This document shows, one piece after another, positions 7,964-18,388 of a stretch of DNA of 64,000 nt. The position numbers and the translations under genes are program-made. Source of the stretch: Micromonospora sp. ALFpr18c (GTDB taxonomy: Bacteria > Actinomycetota > Actinomycetes > Mycobacteriales > Micromonosporaceae); the NCBI RefSeq assembly GCF_008868155.1, contig NZ_WBKR01000002.1, forward strand, positions 46,530 to 110,529, written 5' to 3'. The notes beneath the pieces are model-generated. The model had not been told where the DNA came from. It did no database searches and worked only from the letters and a program-made list of their open reading frames with translations. How positions within the stretch are numbered: position 1 is the first letter of the stretch; each line of letters opens with the position of its first letter.

Positions 7964-9283
7964 CTACGCATTCCGGCCCACCGGCTCCTTGACGCCCCGC
8001 TCGGCGATCTCCTGGGCGGCCTCGAAGTAACTCGTGGCTCCCCGCGATCCGGGATCGTAGGTCATCACCGACTGGCCGTAGCTGGGTGCCTCGGAGACCC
8101 GGACGTTGCGGGGGATGACCGCCTGGAGGACCTTGTCGCCGAAGTGGTTCCGGACGTCCTGCTCGACCGCGTCCGCCAACCGGGTACGGCGGTCGTACAT
8201 CGTCAACAGGATCGTGGAGACGTCGAGCTTCGGGTTGAGGTGCTGCCGTACCAGGTTGATGTTGTTGATCAGCTGGTTGAGCCCCTCCAGGGCGTAGTAC
8301 TCGCACTGGATGGGGATCAGCACCTCCTGCGCGGCGACCAGGGCGTTGACCGTGAGCAGGCCGAGCGAGGGCGGGCAGTCGATGAAGACGTAGTCGAACT
8401 GGCCCGGATAGGCGGCGATGGCCCGATCCAGACGCGATTCGCGAGCGACGACGGACACCAGCTCGATCTCCGCGCCGGCGAGGTCGATCGTCGCCGGTAC
8501 GCACCACAGGTTGGGGATGCCCTCGACCGCCTGCGCGACCTCGGACAGCGGCACGCTGTTGATAAGGCAGTCGTAGACGTCCGGGATGCCGGTGTGGTGC
8601 GGGACGTTGAGCCCGGTGGAGGCGTTGCCCTGCGGGTCGAGGTCGACGACGAGCACCCGGTTGCCGTGCAGGGCGAGTGCCACCGCAAGGTTGACCGTGG
8701 TCGTGGTCTTGCCCACGCCGCCCTTCTGGTTGGCGACGCACATGACCCGGGTCCGGTCCGGCCGAGGCATGGTCACCTCGCCACTGGGATTCAGGATCTG
8801 CACGGCGCGCATCGCCTCCATAGCCAACGGTGGGTCATCCTCTTCGCGCGTCGGGGTTTCACGTGAAACGTACGTGGGATCGGCCGCCATAGCAGCCAGC
8901 GACTCGGCCGACCCGACCGGCGCGTCGGCGACCACCGGCGCGGCGTCCCGAGCGACCGCCGCGGTGGGTTGGTGCGGGACCGCCGGCTCGAAACGCACCG
9001 CCGCTGCGGTGTTCCGCCGTCCGACCGTCTGCCGCACGTCGACGGCGTTGACCGGTCGGGTGAGCCCTTCGGACGCCCGTCGAGTAGTCATCGGATCCGG
9101 GCTCTCCGGTCCGACCGGCTGGCCCGCCGGATCGTCGCTCGACACCAGCGGATCGCTGTCCGCTGGTCGGGGCGACGGCCCGGGCTCGCCGGGCGACCAG
9201 CTCGGGTAGTCGGTTTCACGTGAAACAGGGTCGCTGGTTGACCCGGTCACGCGTGGATCGTCGTACCTGCCGTCGTCATGCAC
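7964..9283 (-). CDS. parA: Chromosome-partitioning ATPase ParA
   Basis: A 439-residue ParA/MinD-type ATPase. The deviant Walker A motif is NQKGGVGKTTTTVNLAVALA, followed by the DLDPQGNASTGL and FIDCPPSLGLLTVNAL switch motifs. The P-loop lysine comes only after about 190 residues, so there is a long, Pro/Thr/Ala-rich N-terminal extension that looks disordered. Two parS sites lie inside this extension, and each is read as VSRET. The GTG start at 9283 has CAGGGATGA upstream. A shorter protein beginning nearer the ATPase domain cannot be excluded, but the extension stays open and in frame. ParA binds DNA non-specifically and pulls ParB-parS complexes. Confidence 0.93.
   Translation of the reverse strand: MHDDGRYDDPRVTGSTSDPVSRETDYPSWSPGEPGPSPRPADSDPLVSSDDPAGQPVGPESPDPMTTRRASEGLTRPVNAVDVRQTVGRRNTAAAVRFEPAVPHQPTAAVARDAAPVVADAPVGSAESLAAMAADPTYVSRETPTREEDDPPLAMEAMRAVQILNPSGEVTMPRPDRTRVMCVANQKGGVGKTTTTVNLAVALALHGNRVLVVDLDPQGNASTGLNVPHHTGIPDVYDCLINSVPLSEVAQAVEGIPNLWCVPATIDLAGAEIELVSVVARESRLDRAIAAYPGQFDYVFIDCPPSLGLLTVNALVAAQEVLIPIQCEYYALEGLNQLINNINLVRQHLNPKLDVSTILLTMYDRRTRLADAVEQDVRNHFGDKVLQAVIPRNVRVSEAPSYGQSVMTYDPGSRGATSYFEAAQEIAERGVKEPVGRNA
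8856..8869. promoter_or_regulatory. parS: parS inside parA
   Basis: Perfect 14-bp parS within the parA reading frame; the frame reads it as VSRET. Confidence 0.93.
9213..9226. promoter_or_regulatory. parS: parS inside parA
   Basis: Perfect 14-bp parS about 57 bases after the parA start codon, also read as VSRET. Confidence 0.93.
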
Positions 9284-9541
9284 CTGTCATCCCTGCCCGC
9301 TTCGGATGGTCGGTCCGCGCCCCGGTCAACTTGGCCGCACCCGCGCTCGCACCCCGGAGCGTACGGCCCCTCGGGAGCGGTCGGAGACCTACGACGTCCG
9401 TCGCCCGCTCCACACTATCGACGCGCGGTCAGCCTACGGCGGACGGGCGTGGCCGGTCCACGTCGGGTTCTCATACCCTCGTTCCATCCGTACCGGTACA
9501 ACGAGGCAACCCGTCGGCCGGACGCCCGATGGCGCACAGGG

Positions 9542-10390
9542 TCAGCGGCGGCGGGCCCGTCCGCCCCGGGTCCGCTTGCTGGCGGTGGGGCGGGCCGGGC
9601 CGACCATCCGCTCGCGCACGATCTCCACGACGGTCGTGGGCGGGTCGATGACTCCGACACCGCAGAGGTGCACGGTGGGCTCCCCTCCGCCGACCCGCGC
9701 CACCACGTCGGCGTGCTCCTCGATCTCCGCGGCGGCGGATGATCCCTTGAGGGCCAGGAGCCGGCCGCCGCGCACCGCCAGTGGCAGGCTCCAGGTCGCC
9801 AGGCGGTCCAGTGGTGCGACCGCGCGGGAGGTCACGACGTCGCCGCTGATCGGCTCCCGTCCGCTCGACCCACTGGCGGCCTCGTCGGCCCGACCCCGGA
9901 ACACCCGTACCGATCTGGTCAGGCCGAGCCGCTCGACGACCTCGATGAGGAACGACGTCCGTCGCGCGAGCGGTTCGATCAGCGTGACCGTCAGGTCGGG
10001 GCGCGCGATGGCCAGGACCAGGCCGGGCAGGCCGGCGCCGGAGCCGACGTCGAGCACGGTCGCCGCGGTCGGGATCCGCTCGGCGACCGCGGCGCAGTTG
10101 AGCAGGTGCCGGTCCCAGATCCGGGGCGCCTCGCGGGGGCCGATCAGGCCGCGGACCACCCCGTCGGTGGCGAGCAGTTCGGCGTACGCGGCGGCCAGGT
10201 CGAGCCGGTCGCCGAAGAGGGTCAGTGCCGCCGGGGCGAGCTCGGCCGGGAGAGCCGCGTCGACCGGGGACGGGGCGGCGTCGTCCTGCGCCGGGGCGTT
10301 GCCGGTGTGGTCGGGGCGGACAGCGGACGGCCCGGGCGGCGTGCCGCCCGGGCCGGTCACGGCGTCGGCCGTGGCGTCGTCGTGTGTCAC
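9542..10390 (-). CDS. rsmG: 16S rRNA (guanine-N7) methyltransferase RsmG
   Basis: A 282-residue SAM methyltransferase. The core from about residue 55 has [20 protein letters not shown] (motif I), [13 protein letters not shown], and [13 protein letters not shown], all typical for RsmG (GidB), which methylates G527 of 16S rRNA. The first 50 residues are a variable, disordered-looking extension. The GTG at 10390 is chosen because it lies 4 bases after the stop of the upstream R3H gene; the open frame extends 16 codons further into that gene. Loss of this enzyme is known to give low-level streptomycin resistance. A 258-base gap, probably with the parAB promoter, separates it from parA. Confidence 0.93.
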   Translation of the reverse strand: MTHDDATADAVTGPGGTPPGPSAVRPDHTGNAPAQDDAAPSPVDAALPAELAPAALTLFGDRLDLAAAYAELLATDGVVRGLIGPREAPRIWDRHLLNCAAVAERIPTAATVLDVGSGAGLPGLVLAIARPDLTVTLIEPLARRTSFLIEVVERLGLTRSVRVFRGRADEAASGSSGREPISGDVVTSRAVAPLDRLATWSLPLAVRGGRLLALKGSSAAAEIEEHADVVARVGGGEPTVHLCGVGVIDPPTTVVEIVRERMVGPARPTASKRTRGGRARRR

Positions 10391-10394
10391 CCGA

Positions 10395-10991
10395 TCAGTC
10401 CGCCGGCCGTACGACGATGCGCCGGTTCGGCTCGACACCCTCGGACTCGCTCTCCACGCCGGACATGGCGTTCACCACGTCGTGCACGCACTTGCGCTCG
10501 AACGCGGACATCGGCTCCAGCCGGACCGGCTCGCCGTACTCCTTGACCTTCTCGACGGCGTTCTTGGCGACCGCGGCCAGTTCCTTGCGGCGGTTCGCCC
10601 GGTAGCCGCCGACGTCGAGCAGCAGGCGGCTCGGAGTCCCGGTCTGCCGGAAGACGGCGAGCCGGGTCAGCTCCTGGAGTGCCTCCAGGGTGGCCCCGCG
10701 CTGACCCACCAGGTTCTGCAGGCGCGCGCCGACCACCTCGACCACCGGGCGGCCGCCGGCCACCAACTCGTCGATGTCACCGTCGTAGTCGAGGATGTCG
10801 AGGAGCCCTTCGACGTAGTCGGCTGCGATCTCGCTCTGCCGGAACAGGTCGCCCTCGCCCGTGGCCTTCTTCGCCCGGCCGCCGGCGGTGGTCTCGGTGT
10901 CGTCGGTCTCGGCGTCGTCGTCCACCGCGAGCGGTGCGGTCTCCTCCTCGTCCAGGGACTGCTCGGCGCGGGGCATGCTGGTCTCGGTCAC
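10395..10991 (-). CDS. jag: Jag/KhpB-type RNA-binding protein with R3H domain
   Basis: A 198-residue protein. After an acidic N-terminal stretch there is a KH-like domain (about residues 65-125, with [20 protein letters not shown]) and a C-terminal R3H domain ([15 protein letters not shown] ... [13 protein letters not shown]). The family binds RNA and is encoded next to yidC in most Gram-positive bacteria. The GTG at 10991 has an ideal GGAGATGAG site; the longer open frame upstream lies over the gap to yidC and has no site. It should act in the cytoplasm on transcripts linked with envelope growth. Confidence 0.9.
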   Translation of the reverse strand: MTETSMPRAEQSLDEEETAPLAVDDDAETDDTETTAGGRAKKATGEGDLFRQSEIAADYVEGLLDILDYDGDIDELVAGGRPVVEVVGARLQNLVGQRGATLEALQELTRLAVFRQTGTPSRLLLDVGGYRANRRKELAAVAKNAVEKVKEYGEPVRLEPMSAFERKCVHDVVNAMSGVESESEGVEPNRRIVVRPAD

Positions 10992-11203
10992 GGTCTCATC
11001 TCCGTACTCGCTCGGCCGGACCGTCGGGTCCGACTGGTTTCCCGGGGCCGGCTGGAGGTCGCCGGTGCCCGCGGGCACGTCTGTACGGGCAGTGTCGCCC
11101 GTGGCCGCGTCAAGCGCGGTCGGTTCCGTCCGGCGCCGACCGTACGGCGGCTGCGCGGTGCGGAACGGGCCGCCGCCGGTTGCCCGACGACGGCCCGGAC
11201 GAG

Positions 11204-12196
11204 TCAGCCCTGCCGCTTGGCGGGGCGGCTCTTCTTCGGGTTGGTGGGCTTGGCACCCGGCTTCGGGCCCGCCACCTTGGGCGCGGTGGCCTTCACCGGC
11301 GCCGGCGGGGCGGCCTTGGAGCGCCCGAACAGACCGGCGGACTTGGCGGGCTGGACCGGGTTGCGGCTGGCGGCCGGGGCGGTGGCCTTCTTGGCGGTCA
11401 CCGGCGGCGGGAACTTGCGGAGCACCCACTGCTGCTGGCCCAGCGTGAAGAGGTTGTTGGTGACCCAGTAGATGATCACGCCGATCGGGAAGATCGCACC
11501 GGAGATCAGCAGCGACGCGGGGATGCCGTAGAGCATCAGTCGCTGGATCATCCGCTGCTGCGGGTCCTCGGCCCAACCGGTCTTGAGGATCATCTGACGG
11601 CTGGTCAGGTAGGTGGTCGCGATCATCACCAGGACGAGGACACCAGCAATGATCTTGACGGTGGTGCCGTTGGCGCCGAGGCTGGCCAGCTCGTCGGCCG
11701 TGGAGCCGAACTTGCCGGCGATCGGGGCGGTGAAGAGCTTCGCCTGCGAGGCGCTCTGGAACTGGTCGACGGTCCAGCCGTACAGGGTCTTGTTCTGCTT
11801 GTCCGGGTCGAGCCGGCGCAGCACGTGGAAGAGGCCGAGGAAGACCGGGATCTGGAGGAACATCGGAAGGCAGCCCATCAGCGGGTTGGCCTTTTCCTTC
11901 CGGTAGAGCTCCATCATCTCCTTCTGGAGCGTCTCCCGGTCACCCTTGTGCTTCTCCTGTAGCTCCTTGACCTTGGGCTGGAGCGCCTGCATCGCCCGCT
12001 GCGACTTGATCTGCTTGACGAAGACCGGGAACAGGATCACCCGGACGGTGACCACCAGGAAGATGATGGACAGGATCCAGGCGAAGTTCGTGCCGATCAC
12101 CGCGCCGACGGGCACCCCGATGGCGTCCCACGCCGAGTGCCAGGTCAGCAGGATCCACGAAATCGCGTAGTAGATCCAGTCGAGACTCAGACTCAA
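11204..12196 (-). CDS. yidC: Membrane protein insertase YidC
   Basis: A 330-residue Gram-positive-type YidC without the large periplasmic domain of enterobacteria. It has an N-terminal membrane segment, then a cytoplasmic loop with [22 protein letters not shown]. The membrane core follows with [39 protein letters not shown] and [22 protein letters not shown]. The tail is basic and Ala/Pro/Lys-rich, as is usual for ribosome contact. It overlaps yidD by 4 bases, so both are translated as a coupled pair in the rpmH-rnpA-yidD-yidC operon. Confidence 0.96.
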   Translation of the reverse strand: MSLSLDWIYYAISWILLTWHSAWDAIGVPVGAVIGTNFAWILSIIFLVVTVRVILFPVFVKQIKSQRAMQALQPKVKELQEKHKGDRETLQKEMMELYRKEKANPLMGCLPMFLQIPVFLGLFHVLRRLDPDKQNKTLYGWTVDQFQSASQAKLFTAPIAGKFGSTADELASLGANGTTVKIIAGVLVLVMIATTYLTSRQMILKTGWAEDPQQRMIQRLMLYGIPASLLISGAIFPIGVIIYWVTNNLFTLGQQQWVLRKFPPPVTAKKATAPAASRNPVQPAKSAGLFGRSKAAPPAPVKATAPKVAGPKPGAKPTNPKKSRPAKRQG

Positions 12197-12480
12197 TTCG
12201 GGGCTCCAGTCACATCAGCACGACGGCGGCTGCCCGGCTCCGGCACCGGGTCATGTCCACCAGGGTGAAAGGGGTGGCAGCGCAGCAGCCGCCGGACCGC
12301 GAGGGCGGCTCCCCGGAGCGCGCCGTGGCGGGCGACGGCCTCCTGGGCGTACGCACTGCACGACGGGTAGAACCGACAGCGGGCCGGCAGCGCCGGACTT
12401 ATCCACCGACGGTACGCGATGATGGGTGCGATCAGCACCCTGGCCGCACCGGTTGGCGCCGTGCCCGGGTCACCGCTCAT
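12193..12480 (-). CDS. yidD: Membrane protein insertion efficiency factor YidD
   Basis: A 95-residue YidD. The signature [20 protein letters not shown], with the conserved cysteines, and the [18 protein letters not shown] segment are both present. It overlaps rnpA at its start and yidC at its end by 4 bases each. The family helps membrane insertion at the inner face of the membrane. Confidence 0.95.
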   Translation of the reverse strand: MSGDPGTAPTGAARVLIAPIIAYRRWISPALPARCRFYPSCSAYAQEAVARHGALRGAALAVRRLLRCHPFHPGGHDPVPEPGSRRRADVTGAPN

Positions 12481-12893
12481 CGGGACCGCCGTTGTCGGGG
12501 CGAACGCGCGACCGCGATGGCGGCGTCCAGGTCGGCGGCGAGCCGGGGGTACGACGCCTCGGCCGCCGCGGGCAGCGCCCGTACGACGAGGGTGCTGCCG
12601 GCCGGAAGTGCGGCCAGTCGGTCCCGGGTCAACGCCCGCAGTCGACGGCGCACCTGGTTGCGGACCACCGCGTTACCGACGGCCTTGGACACGACGAAGC
12701 CGGCGCGGGTCGACGCGGAGGACTGCTCCGCGTCAGCGTCCCGCGCCGGCTCCGGCGAGGTCACTGTGCTGGGGTCGATGGTCGCCGGCACGGTCAGATG
12801 GACCACGACGGCGCCTCGTCCGGCGCGTCGGCCACCGCGGACCGCTGCGGCGAAGTCAGTGCTGCGCCGCAGTCGCTGTGCGGCGGCCAGCAC
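12477..12893 (-). CDS. rnpA: Ribonuclease P protein component
   Basis: A 138-residue RnpA. It begins [20 protein letters not shown] and carries the RNR-like core [18 protein letters not shown]. It is the protein partner of the RNase P ribozyme for tRNA 5' maturation. Between two conserved strands there is an actinobacterial insert of about 20 residues ([17 protein letters not shown]). The GTG at 12893 starts directly before the conserved sequence; the frame runs upstream into the rpmH region without support. Confidence 0.92.
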   Translation of the reverse strand: MLAAAQRLRRSTDFAAAVRGGRRAGRGAVVVHLTVPATIDPSTVTSPEPARDADAEQSSASTRAGFVVSKAVGNAVVRNQVRRRLRALTRDRLAALPAGSTLVVRALPAAAEASYPRLAADLDAAIAVARSPRQRRSR

Positions 12894-12927
12894 GACTGCC
12901 CACGTTCCCCGGACCGGCCCGGTCGGC

Positions 12928-13065
12928 TCAGGCCGACAGGGTGGTGCGACCCTTGGCGCGGCGGCTCGAGAGGATGGCACGGCCGGCACGGGTGCGCATG
13001 CGCAGCCGGAAGCCGTGGGTCTTCGCGCGCCGGCGGTTGTTCGGCTGGTAGGTGCGCTTGCTCAC
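12928..13065 (-). CDS. rpmH: Ribosomal protein L34
   Basis: A 45-residue protein, very basic, starting [20 protein letters not shown] and ending [11 protein letters not shown], the complete L34 pattern. The GTG at 13065 has GGAGAG six bases upstream. It is the first gene of the leftward rpmH-rnpA-yidD-yidC series, divergent from dnaA. Confidence 0.96.
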   Translation of the reverse strand: MSKRTYQPNNRRRAKTHGFRLRMRTRAGRAILSSRRAKGRTTLSA

Positions 13066-13704
13066 GTCAGGCTCTCCGTTTTCGTACGCGCCCCGGGCGA
13101 CGGGATCGCCGGGGTCGTGGGGTGGTCCAGGCCACCTCGACGGTGGCCACCGATCGGTGCTGCCCGGCGGAGCGGGACCTCGGCGATGCGGGGATGCGGC
13201 CGCGGACAGCAAGCACCCATCACCCTAGCAGAGGGCGAGAGAGCAGCCGCTCCAGCCTACGCAGGGGGGCAATGACCGTCAAACACCCCGCTGCGGCGGA
13301 CAACGGGTCCGGGCCGGGACTCGCCCGGGACCGAAGGGGCGGTTTTCGCTGATGCCGACAAGGGTGCCTTCGCGCCGCCGGTTGATGGCGCAGGGACAAC
13401 GCTGTTACCGTGCCCGATTGCGGTGAGCGTCGGAAGCTCCGGTCGTCGCACAGGCAAGACCGGACAAGGTAGTGAATCGTTCGGCACGGTGAACCCGCTT
13501 CAGCGCCCGTTCAGGCAGGGGGCAGGTCCCACCCGCGTCCGACGGGCGGCCACCATCGGTCTGCACACAGGTTGTGGATAACCTGTGGACGACCACCGGT
13601 TGACGTCCGGGTGGGTGATGTTCCACCCGCGCACGCGGCGGGCCCGGGACGGCCGGCTGGCAGACAGCGGCGGCCGGGAGCAGAGGCGAGGGGGTGGCAC
13701 GACG
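13066..13704. promoter_or_regulatory. rpmH-dnaA divergent promoter region
   Basis: About 640 bases without a gene lie between rpmH and dnaA. A TAGGGT-like -10 for rpmH may lie at 13222-13227 on the minus strand (weak). A perfect DnaA box (TGTGGATAA, 13573-13581) with a weaker copy at 13584-13592 lies 125 bases before the dnaA start, which suits DnaA autoregulation. Confidence 0.55.
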
Positions 13705-15534
13705 GTGGCCGGTACGACCGACCTTGCCGCGGTGTGGTTGGCGGCGACCGACGAACTCGCCGACGAGATCATCTCCGCTCAGCAACGCGCCTACCTCCGA
13801 CTGACGCGGCTACGGGCGATCGTCGAGGACACCGCGCTGCTCTCCGTTCCGGACGCGTTCACGCGGGACGTGATCGAATCGCGGCTGCGCCCGGCCATCA
13901 CCGAGGCGCTGACCCGCCGGCTCGGCCGACCGATCCAGGTGGCGGTCACCGTGCGGGTGGCCGAGGATGCCAGCGGCCGCCCGGCCGGCACCGTCTACCG
14001 CAGCACACCGGAGCCGGGGTCGATCGACGTCGAGGGTCCGCCCGCCGGACCGTTCGACGTCGAGCACCCTGGACGGCCGACAAACGACCCGGTCATCCCC
14101 GACCAGCAGCGCGTGCCGTACGCCCCGGAGTCCGGCGCCCCGCCGGCACCCGTCGGGCAGCCCCTCGCGCCGACGGCCGACGGGCACCGGTCGGGGCTGA
14201 TCCCGGCCAGCCGTGACGGGCAGGAGGCGCTCTTCAGCGCGTCGTTCGTGGAGCCGTTGCGGTCGCCCCACCAGGGGCCGGACCGGCGCGGCTACGACGA
14301 GCAGGCCGCCCGCCTGGATCCGCCCGGCCCGGACACCCGGCCGTACGAGCCCCGCTACCGCGAGGAGGCGGCGACGCCGCGGGACCAGCACGTGATCCGC
14401 GCGCTGCCCCGGGACAGCGGAACGGACAGCGGCCCGGGTCGCAGCGGGGTGGACCACCGGGCGGGGGGTCGTGACGACCGCCGGCTGCCCGGCGCGGACA
14501 CCGGCGGCAACCGGCTCAACCCGAAGTACATGTTCGAGACGTTCGTCATCGGCTCGTCCAACCGGTTCGCGCACGCGGCGAGCGTGGCGGTGGCGGAGTC
14601 ACCGGCGAAGGCGTACAACCCGCTGTTCATCTACGGTCACTCCGGGCTGGGCAAGACCCACCTGCTGCACGCCATCGGGCACTACGCCACGACGCTCGGC
14701 AACGCCCGCTCGGTCCGGTACGTCTCGACCGAGGAGTTCACCAACGACTTCATCAACTCGCTCCGGGACGACAAGACCAGCGCGTTCCAGCGGCGCTACC
14801 GCGACGTCGACATCCTGCTGATCGACGACATTCAGTTCCTGGAGAACCGCGAGCGCACGCAGGAGGAGTTCTTCCACACCTTCAATACCCTGCACAACGC
14901 CAACAAGCAGATCGTGATCACCTCCGACCGGTCGCCGCGCCAGCTCGCCACTCTGGAGGACCGGATGCGCACCCGGTTCGAGTGGGGGCTGCTGGCCGAC
15001 ATCCAGCCGCCGGACCTGGAGACGCGGATCGCGATCCTGCAGAAGAAGGCAGCGCAGGAGCGGATGTACGCCCCGCCGGACGTGCTGGAGTTCATCGCCT
15101 CCCGGGTGTCGAACTCGATCCGGGAGTTGGAGGGGGCGCTGATCCGGGTGACCGCGTTCGCCAGCCTCACCCGGTCGACCGTCGAGTTGTCCCTGGCCGA
15201 GGAGGTGCTCCGGGACTTCATGCCCGACGGCGCCGGCCCGGAGATCAACGCCGACCAGATCATGGCGTCGACCGCCGACTACTTCGGGGTGAGCCTGGAG
15301 GACCTGCGTGGTCAGTCCCGCTCCCGGGTGCTGGTCAACGCCCGGCAGGTGGCCATGTATCTGTGTCGGGAGCTGACCGAGTTGTCGCTGCCGCGGATCG
15401 GGCAGGCGTTCGGCGGTCGGGACCACACCACGGTCATGCACGCCGACCGCAAGATCCGTCAGCAGATGGCGGAGCGGCGGTCGCTCTACAACCAGATCGC
15501 CGAGCTGACCAACCGGATCAAGCAGAACACCTGA
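13705..15534 (+). CDS. dnaA: Chromosomal replication initiator DnaA
   Basis: A 609-residue DnaA. Domain I is at residues 1-90. A long Pro/Gly/Asp-rich domain II linker covers about 100-270, as usual for high-GC actinomycetes. The AAA+ domain has Walker [14 protein letters not shown] (Lys near 317) and Walker [10 protein letters not shown] (near 372-378). Domain IV ends with the DnaA-box helix [15 protein letters not shown] (near 570-585). The GTG at 13705 is preferred because it gives the usual [17 protein letters not shown] start and has a GAGGCGAGGGGG site. The open frame begins 40 codons earlier, over the DnaA box. It unwinds oriC just downstream. Confidence 0.96.
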   Translation: MAGTTDLAAVWLAATDELADEIISAQQRAYLRLTRLRAIVEDTALLSVPDAFTRDVIESRLRPAITEALTRRLGRPIQVAVTVRVAEDASGRPAGTVYRSTPEPGSIDVEGPPAGPFDVEHPGRPTNDPVIPDQQRVPYAPESGAPPAPVGQPLAPTADGHRSGLIPASRDGQEALFSASFVEPLRSPHQGPDRRGYDEQAARLDPPGPDTRPYEPRYREEAATPRDQHVIRALPRDSGTDSGPGRSGVDHRAGGRDDRRLPGADTGGNRLNPKYMFETFVIGSSNRFAHAASVAVAESPAKAYNPLFIYGHSGLGKTHLLHAIGHYATTLGNARSVRYVSTEEFTNDFINSLRDDKTSAFQRRYRDVDILLIDDIQFLENRERTQEEFFHTFNTLHNANKQIVITSDRSPRQLATLEDRMRTRFEWGLLADIQPPDLETRIAILQKKAAQERMYAPPDVLEFIASRVSNSIRELEGALIRVTAFASLTRSTVELSLAEEVLRDFMPDGAGPEINADQIMASTADYFGVSLEDLRGQSRSRVLVNARQVAMYLCRELTELSLPRIGQAFGGRDHTTVMHADRKIRQQMAERRSLYNQIAELTNRIKQNT

Positions 15535-15577
15535 GCGGTACGCCCGCCGCCTCGGCGGCACGTTGCCCGGGACGGAC

Positions 15578-15614
15578 ACGCCCGGCCGGATCTCCGGCCG
15601 GGCGTTGTTTTTTT
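15578..15614 (+). terminator. Rho-independent terminator after dnaA
   Basis: A perfect 12-bp GC-rich stem (15578-15589 with 15594-15605) with a 4-base loop is followed by a run of seven T. This is the strongest classical terminator in the window and insulates oriC from dnaA transcription. Confidence 0.93.
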
Positions 15615-15659
15615 CCTTCTTCTGAGGGCTGCCCGCTTGACCCTCGACATGGTGCAGAC

Positions 15660-16140
15660 CACAGCATCGAAGCCGTGTCCGCCTCGATTGCCGCTCGTTG
15701 TCCACAACTCGTTGTCCACCGGCTGTGGATAACTACAGTCGGCCCGCCGCCGGTTACCCACAGGTTGTGGAAAAACCCTGTGCACGACGCTGTGGACGCT
15801 TGGGGACAACCGTCGCGTTGTCCACCGATGACCACTGCCCTGTGCACGACCTGTTGAAGGTTCTGGGGATGACGACAATGATGATCTTCGTGGCCGTCCA
15901 CAGGCTTGGGGAGAAAGTCGGTGGATTACCGGTGGACAACCGGTGGACAACGGTGGACAACCGACCGCCGAAGCCGGGCTGTGGACACACGAGCCGGTTG
16001 TACCCCCGGTTATCCACAGTCAAATCACCGGTGGATAACCTGCCTGAGCTGCGCGAACCCGGGTTCTCCACAGTTTGCACAGGTGCGATGAAGACGATGA
16101 GTTATCTCTTCTAAGAGAACAAAAACCAATCATCACCGTT
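15660..16140. other. oriC: Replication origin oriC
   Basis: This non-coding region between dnaA and dnaN has at least twelve DnaA-box-like 9-mers. Plus-strand examples are 15698-15706 (TTGTCCACA), 15712-15720, 15754-15762, 15818-15826, 16010-16018 (TTATCCACA) and 16064-16072. Minus-strand examples are 15724-15732 (TGTGGATAA), a triplet GGTGGACAA at 15931, 15942 and 15952, 15980-15988 and 16030-16038. The box TTGTCCACC is frequent, as expected in high-GC actinomycetes. An AT-rich stretch at 16096-16136 with an inverted repeat (TCTCTT/AAGAGA) is the likely unwinding element. Confidence 0.92.
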
Positions 16141-16325
16141 GGGCTTTCTGTGGATCGGGCCGAACGCTGCCGGAGCAGACGTCAGCAGCGACACGATCCA
16201 CGGGGTCGGGCGCACAGCCGATGTCCCCGCGCCCTAAGGTGCGATGGGTACCCGCACGGTCGGGCGGGACGGTAGGCAGCGGTCGGCATGAGAGAGTTGT
16301 CGCTGACGTCGACGCGGAGGCATTG

Positions 16326-17459
16326 ATGAAGTTCCGAGTGGAGCGCGACGCGCTCGCCGAGGCCGTGGCGTGGACCGCGAAGAGCCTGCCGAACCGGCCA
16401 TCCGTACCGGTACTCGCCGGGGTGATGCTCCGCGTCACCGATGGCAACCTGCGGGTCTCCGGGTTCGACTACGAGGTCTCCAGCCAGGTCACCGTCGAGG
16501 TGCAGGGTGACGCCGACGGCGCCGCGCTGGTCTCCGGTCGCCTGCTCGCCGAGATCACCAAGGCGCTGCCGGCCAAGCCGGTGGACATCGCCGCGGTCGG
16601 CGCGCACCTGGAGCTGGTCTGCGGCAGCGCCCGGTTCACCCTGCCCACCATGCCGGTGGAGGACTACCCGGCGCTGCCCGAGATGCCGCAGAGCGCCGGC
16701 ACGGTCGACGCCGCCGCGTTCGCCACGGCGGTCGCCCAGGTGGCCATCGCCGCCGGTCGTGACGAGACGCTGCCGATGATGACCGGCGTCCGCGTCGAGC
16801 TGTCCGGCAGCACCCTGTCGATGCTCGCCACCGACCGTTACCGCCTCGCGCTGCGGGAGATCCAGTGGCGGCCGGACGACCCCGAGGTGAGCATCAACGC
16901 CCTGGTGCCGGCCCGCACCCTGAACGACACCGCCAAGGCGCTCGGCCCGCTGGGCGGCGAGGTCACCCTCGCGCTCGCGCAGGGCGCCGCCGGTGAGGGC
17001 ATGGTGGGTCTTGCTGGTGGCACCCGGCGTACCACCAGCCGGCTGTTGGACGGCGCCAACTACCCGCCGGTGCGCTCGCTCTTCCCGGCCACCCACAACG
17101 CCGAGGCCCGCGTGCCGGTCAGCACCCTGATCGAGGTGGTCAAGCGGGTCGCCCTGGTCGCCGAGCGCGCCACGCCGGTGCTGCTGAGCTTCAGCGCGGA
17201 CGGCCTGGTCGTCGAGGCCGGCGGCTCCGAGGAGGCCCGGGCCAGCGAGGCGATGGAGGCCACCTTCACCGGGGACGCGCTGACCATCGGCTTCAATCCC
17301 CAGTACCTCATCGACGGCCTCGCGAACCTCGGCTCACAGACCGCCGTGCTCTCGTTCGTCGACGCCTTCAAACCCGCGGTGATCTCACCGGCCAGCGAGG
17401 ATGGCGAAGTCATTCCGGGGTACCGGTACCTCATCATGCCGATCCGCGTGTCTCGCTGA
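16326..17459 (+). CDS. dnaN: DNA polymerase III beta sliding clamp
   Basis: A 377-residue clamp starting MKFRVERDALAEAVAWTAKS, with the three-fold repeated clamp fold and the conserved C-terminal YRYLIMPIRV. It forms the ring that holds the polymerase on DNA. The ATG at 16326 has a GGAGG site at the right distance; the open frame goes 35 codons upstream into oriC without support. Forty bases separate it from gnd. Confidence 0.97.
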   Translation: MKFRVERDALAEAVAWTAKSLPNRPSVPVLAGVMLRVTDGNLRVSGFDYEVSSQVTVEVQGDADGAALVSGRLLAEITKALPAKPVDIAAVGAHLELVCGSARFTLPTMPVEDYPALPEMPQSAGTVDAAAFATAVAQVAIAAGRDETLPMMTGVRVELSGSTLSMLATDRYRLALREIQWRPDDPEVSINALVPARTLNDTAKALGPLGGEVTLALAQGAAGEGMVGLAGGTRRTTSRLLDGANYPPVRSLFPATHNAEARVPVSTLIEVVKRVALVAERATPVLLSFSADGLVVEAGGSEEARASEAMEATFTGDALTIGFNPQYLIDGLANLGSQTAVLSFVDAFKPAVISPASEDGEVIPGYRYLIMPIRVSR

Positions 17460-17499
17460 TCGAGCCCAGCAACACCCAGATCCACGGAGGTAGAAACAC

Positions 17500-18372
17500 A
17501 TGCAGCTCGGCCTGGTAGGACTCGGCCGGATGGGCGGCAACATGCGCGAGCGGTTGCGCACGGCCGGCCACGAGGTGGTCGGCTTCGACCACGACGCGCA
17601 GCTGAGCGACGCGGCGAGCCTCGCTGAGCTGGCGAACAAGCTCGAGTCCCCGCGCGCGGTGTGGGTCATGGTGCCCGCCGGCGTCACCGACACCACCATC
17701 GACGAACTCGCCGAGTACCTCGACGAGGGCGACATCATCATCGACGGCGGCAACTCGCGGTTCAGCGACGACGCCCCCCGGGCCGAGCGGCTCCACGAGC
17801 GCGGCATCGGCTACCTCGACGTGGGCGTCTCCGGCGGCGTCTGGGGCCGGCAGAACGGCTACGGGCTGATGGTCGGCGGTGCCCAGGAGCACGTCGACCG
17901 GCTCATGCCGATCTTCAACGCGCTCAAGCCGGAGGGCGAGTTCGGCTTCGTGCACGCCGGGCCGGTCGGCGCCGGGCACTACTCGAAGATGGTGCACAAC
18001 GGCATCGAGTACGGCCTGATGCACGCCTACGCCGAGGGCTACGAGCTACTCACCGCCTCCGAGCTGGTGACCAACGTGCCGGGCGTCTTCAAGTCCTGGC
18101 GCGAGGGCACCGTCGTCCGGTCCTGGCTGCTCGACCTGCTGGACCGGGCCCTCGACGAGGACCCGGAGCTGGCCGAGCTGAGCGGCTACACCGAGGACAC
18201 CGGCGAGGGCCGGTGGACGGTCGACGAGGCGGTCCGGCTGGCCGTTCCGCTGAACGTCATCACCGCCTCGCTGTTCGCCCGGTTCGCCTCCCGGCAGGAC
18301 GACTCACCCGCCATGAAGGCCGTCGCCGCACTGCGCCAGCAGTTCGGTGGCCACGCCGTCCACAAGCGCTGA
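17500..18372 (+). CDS. gnd: 6-phosphogluconate dehydrogenase (decarboxylating), short NAD type
   Basis: A 290-residue enzyme of the short Gnd class. The Rossmann motif is [12 protein letters not shown], then [31 protein letters not shown] and the catalytic [10 protein letters not shown]. It oxidises 6-phosphogluconate to ribulose 5-phosphate in the pentose phosphate pathway. A clear GGAGG site precedes the ATG. The place between dnaN and recF is conserved in streptomycetes and relatives, so it marks the order and not a replication role. Confidence 0.94.
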   Translation: MQLGLVGLGRMGGNMRERLRTAGHEVVGFDHDAQLSDAASLAELANKLESPRAVWVMVPAGVTDTTIDELAEYLDEGDIIIDGGNSRFSDDAPRAERLHERGIGYLDVGVSGGVWGRQNGYGLMVGGAQEHVDRLMPIFNALKPEGEFGFVHAGPVGAGHYSKMVHNGIEYGLMHAYAEGYELLTASELVTNVPGVFKSWREGTVVRSWLLDLLDRALDEDPELAELSGYTEDTGEGRWTVDEAVRLAVPLNVITASLFARFASRQDDSPAMKAVAALRQQFGGHAVHKR

Positions 18373-18388
18373 GCGGTATCCACACCCT

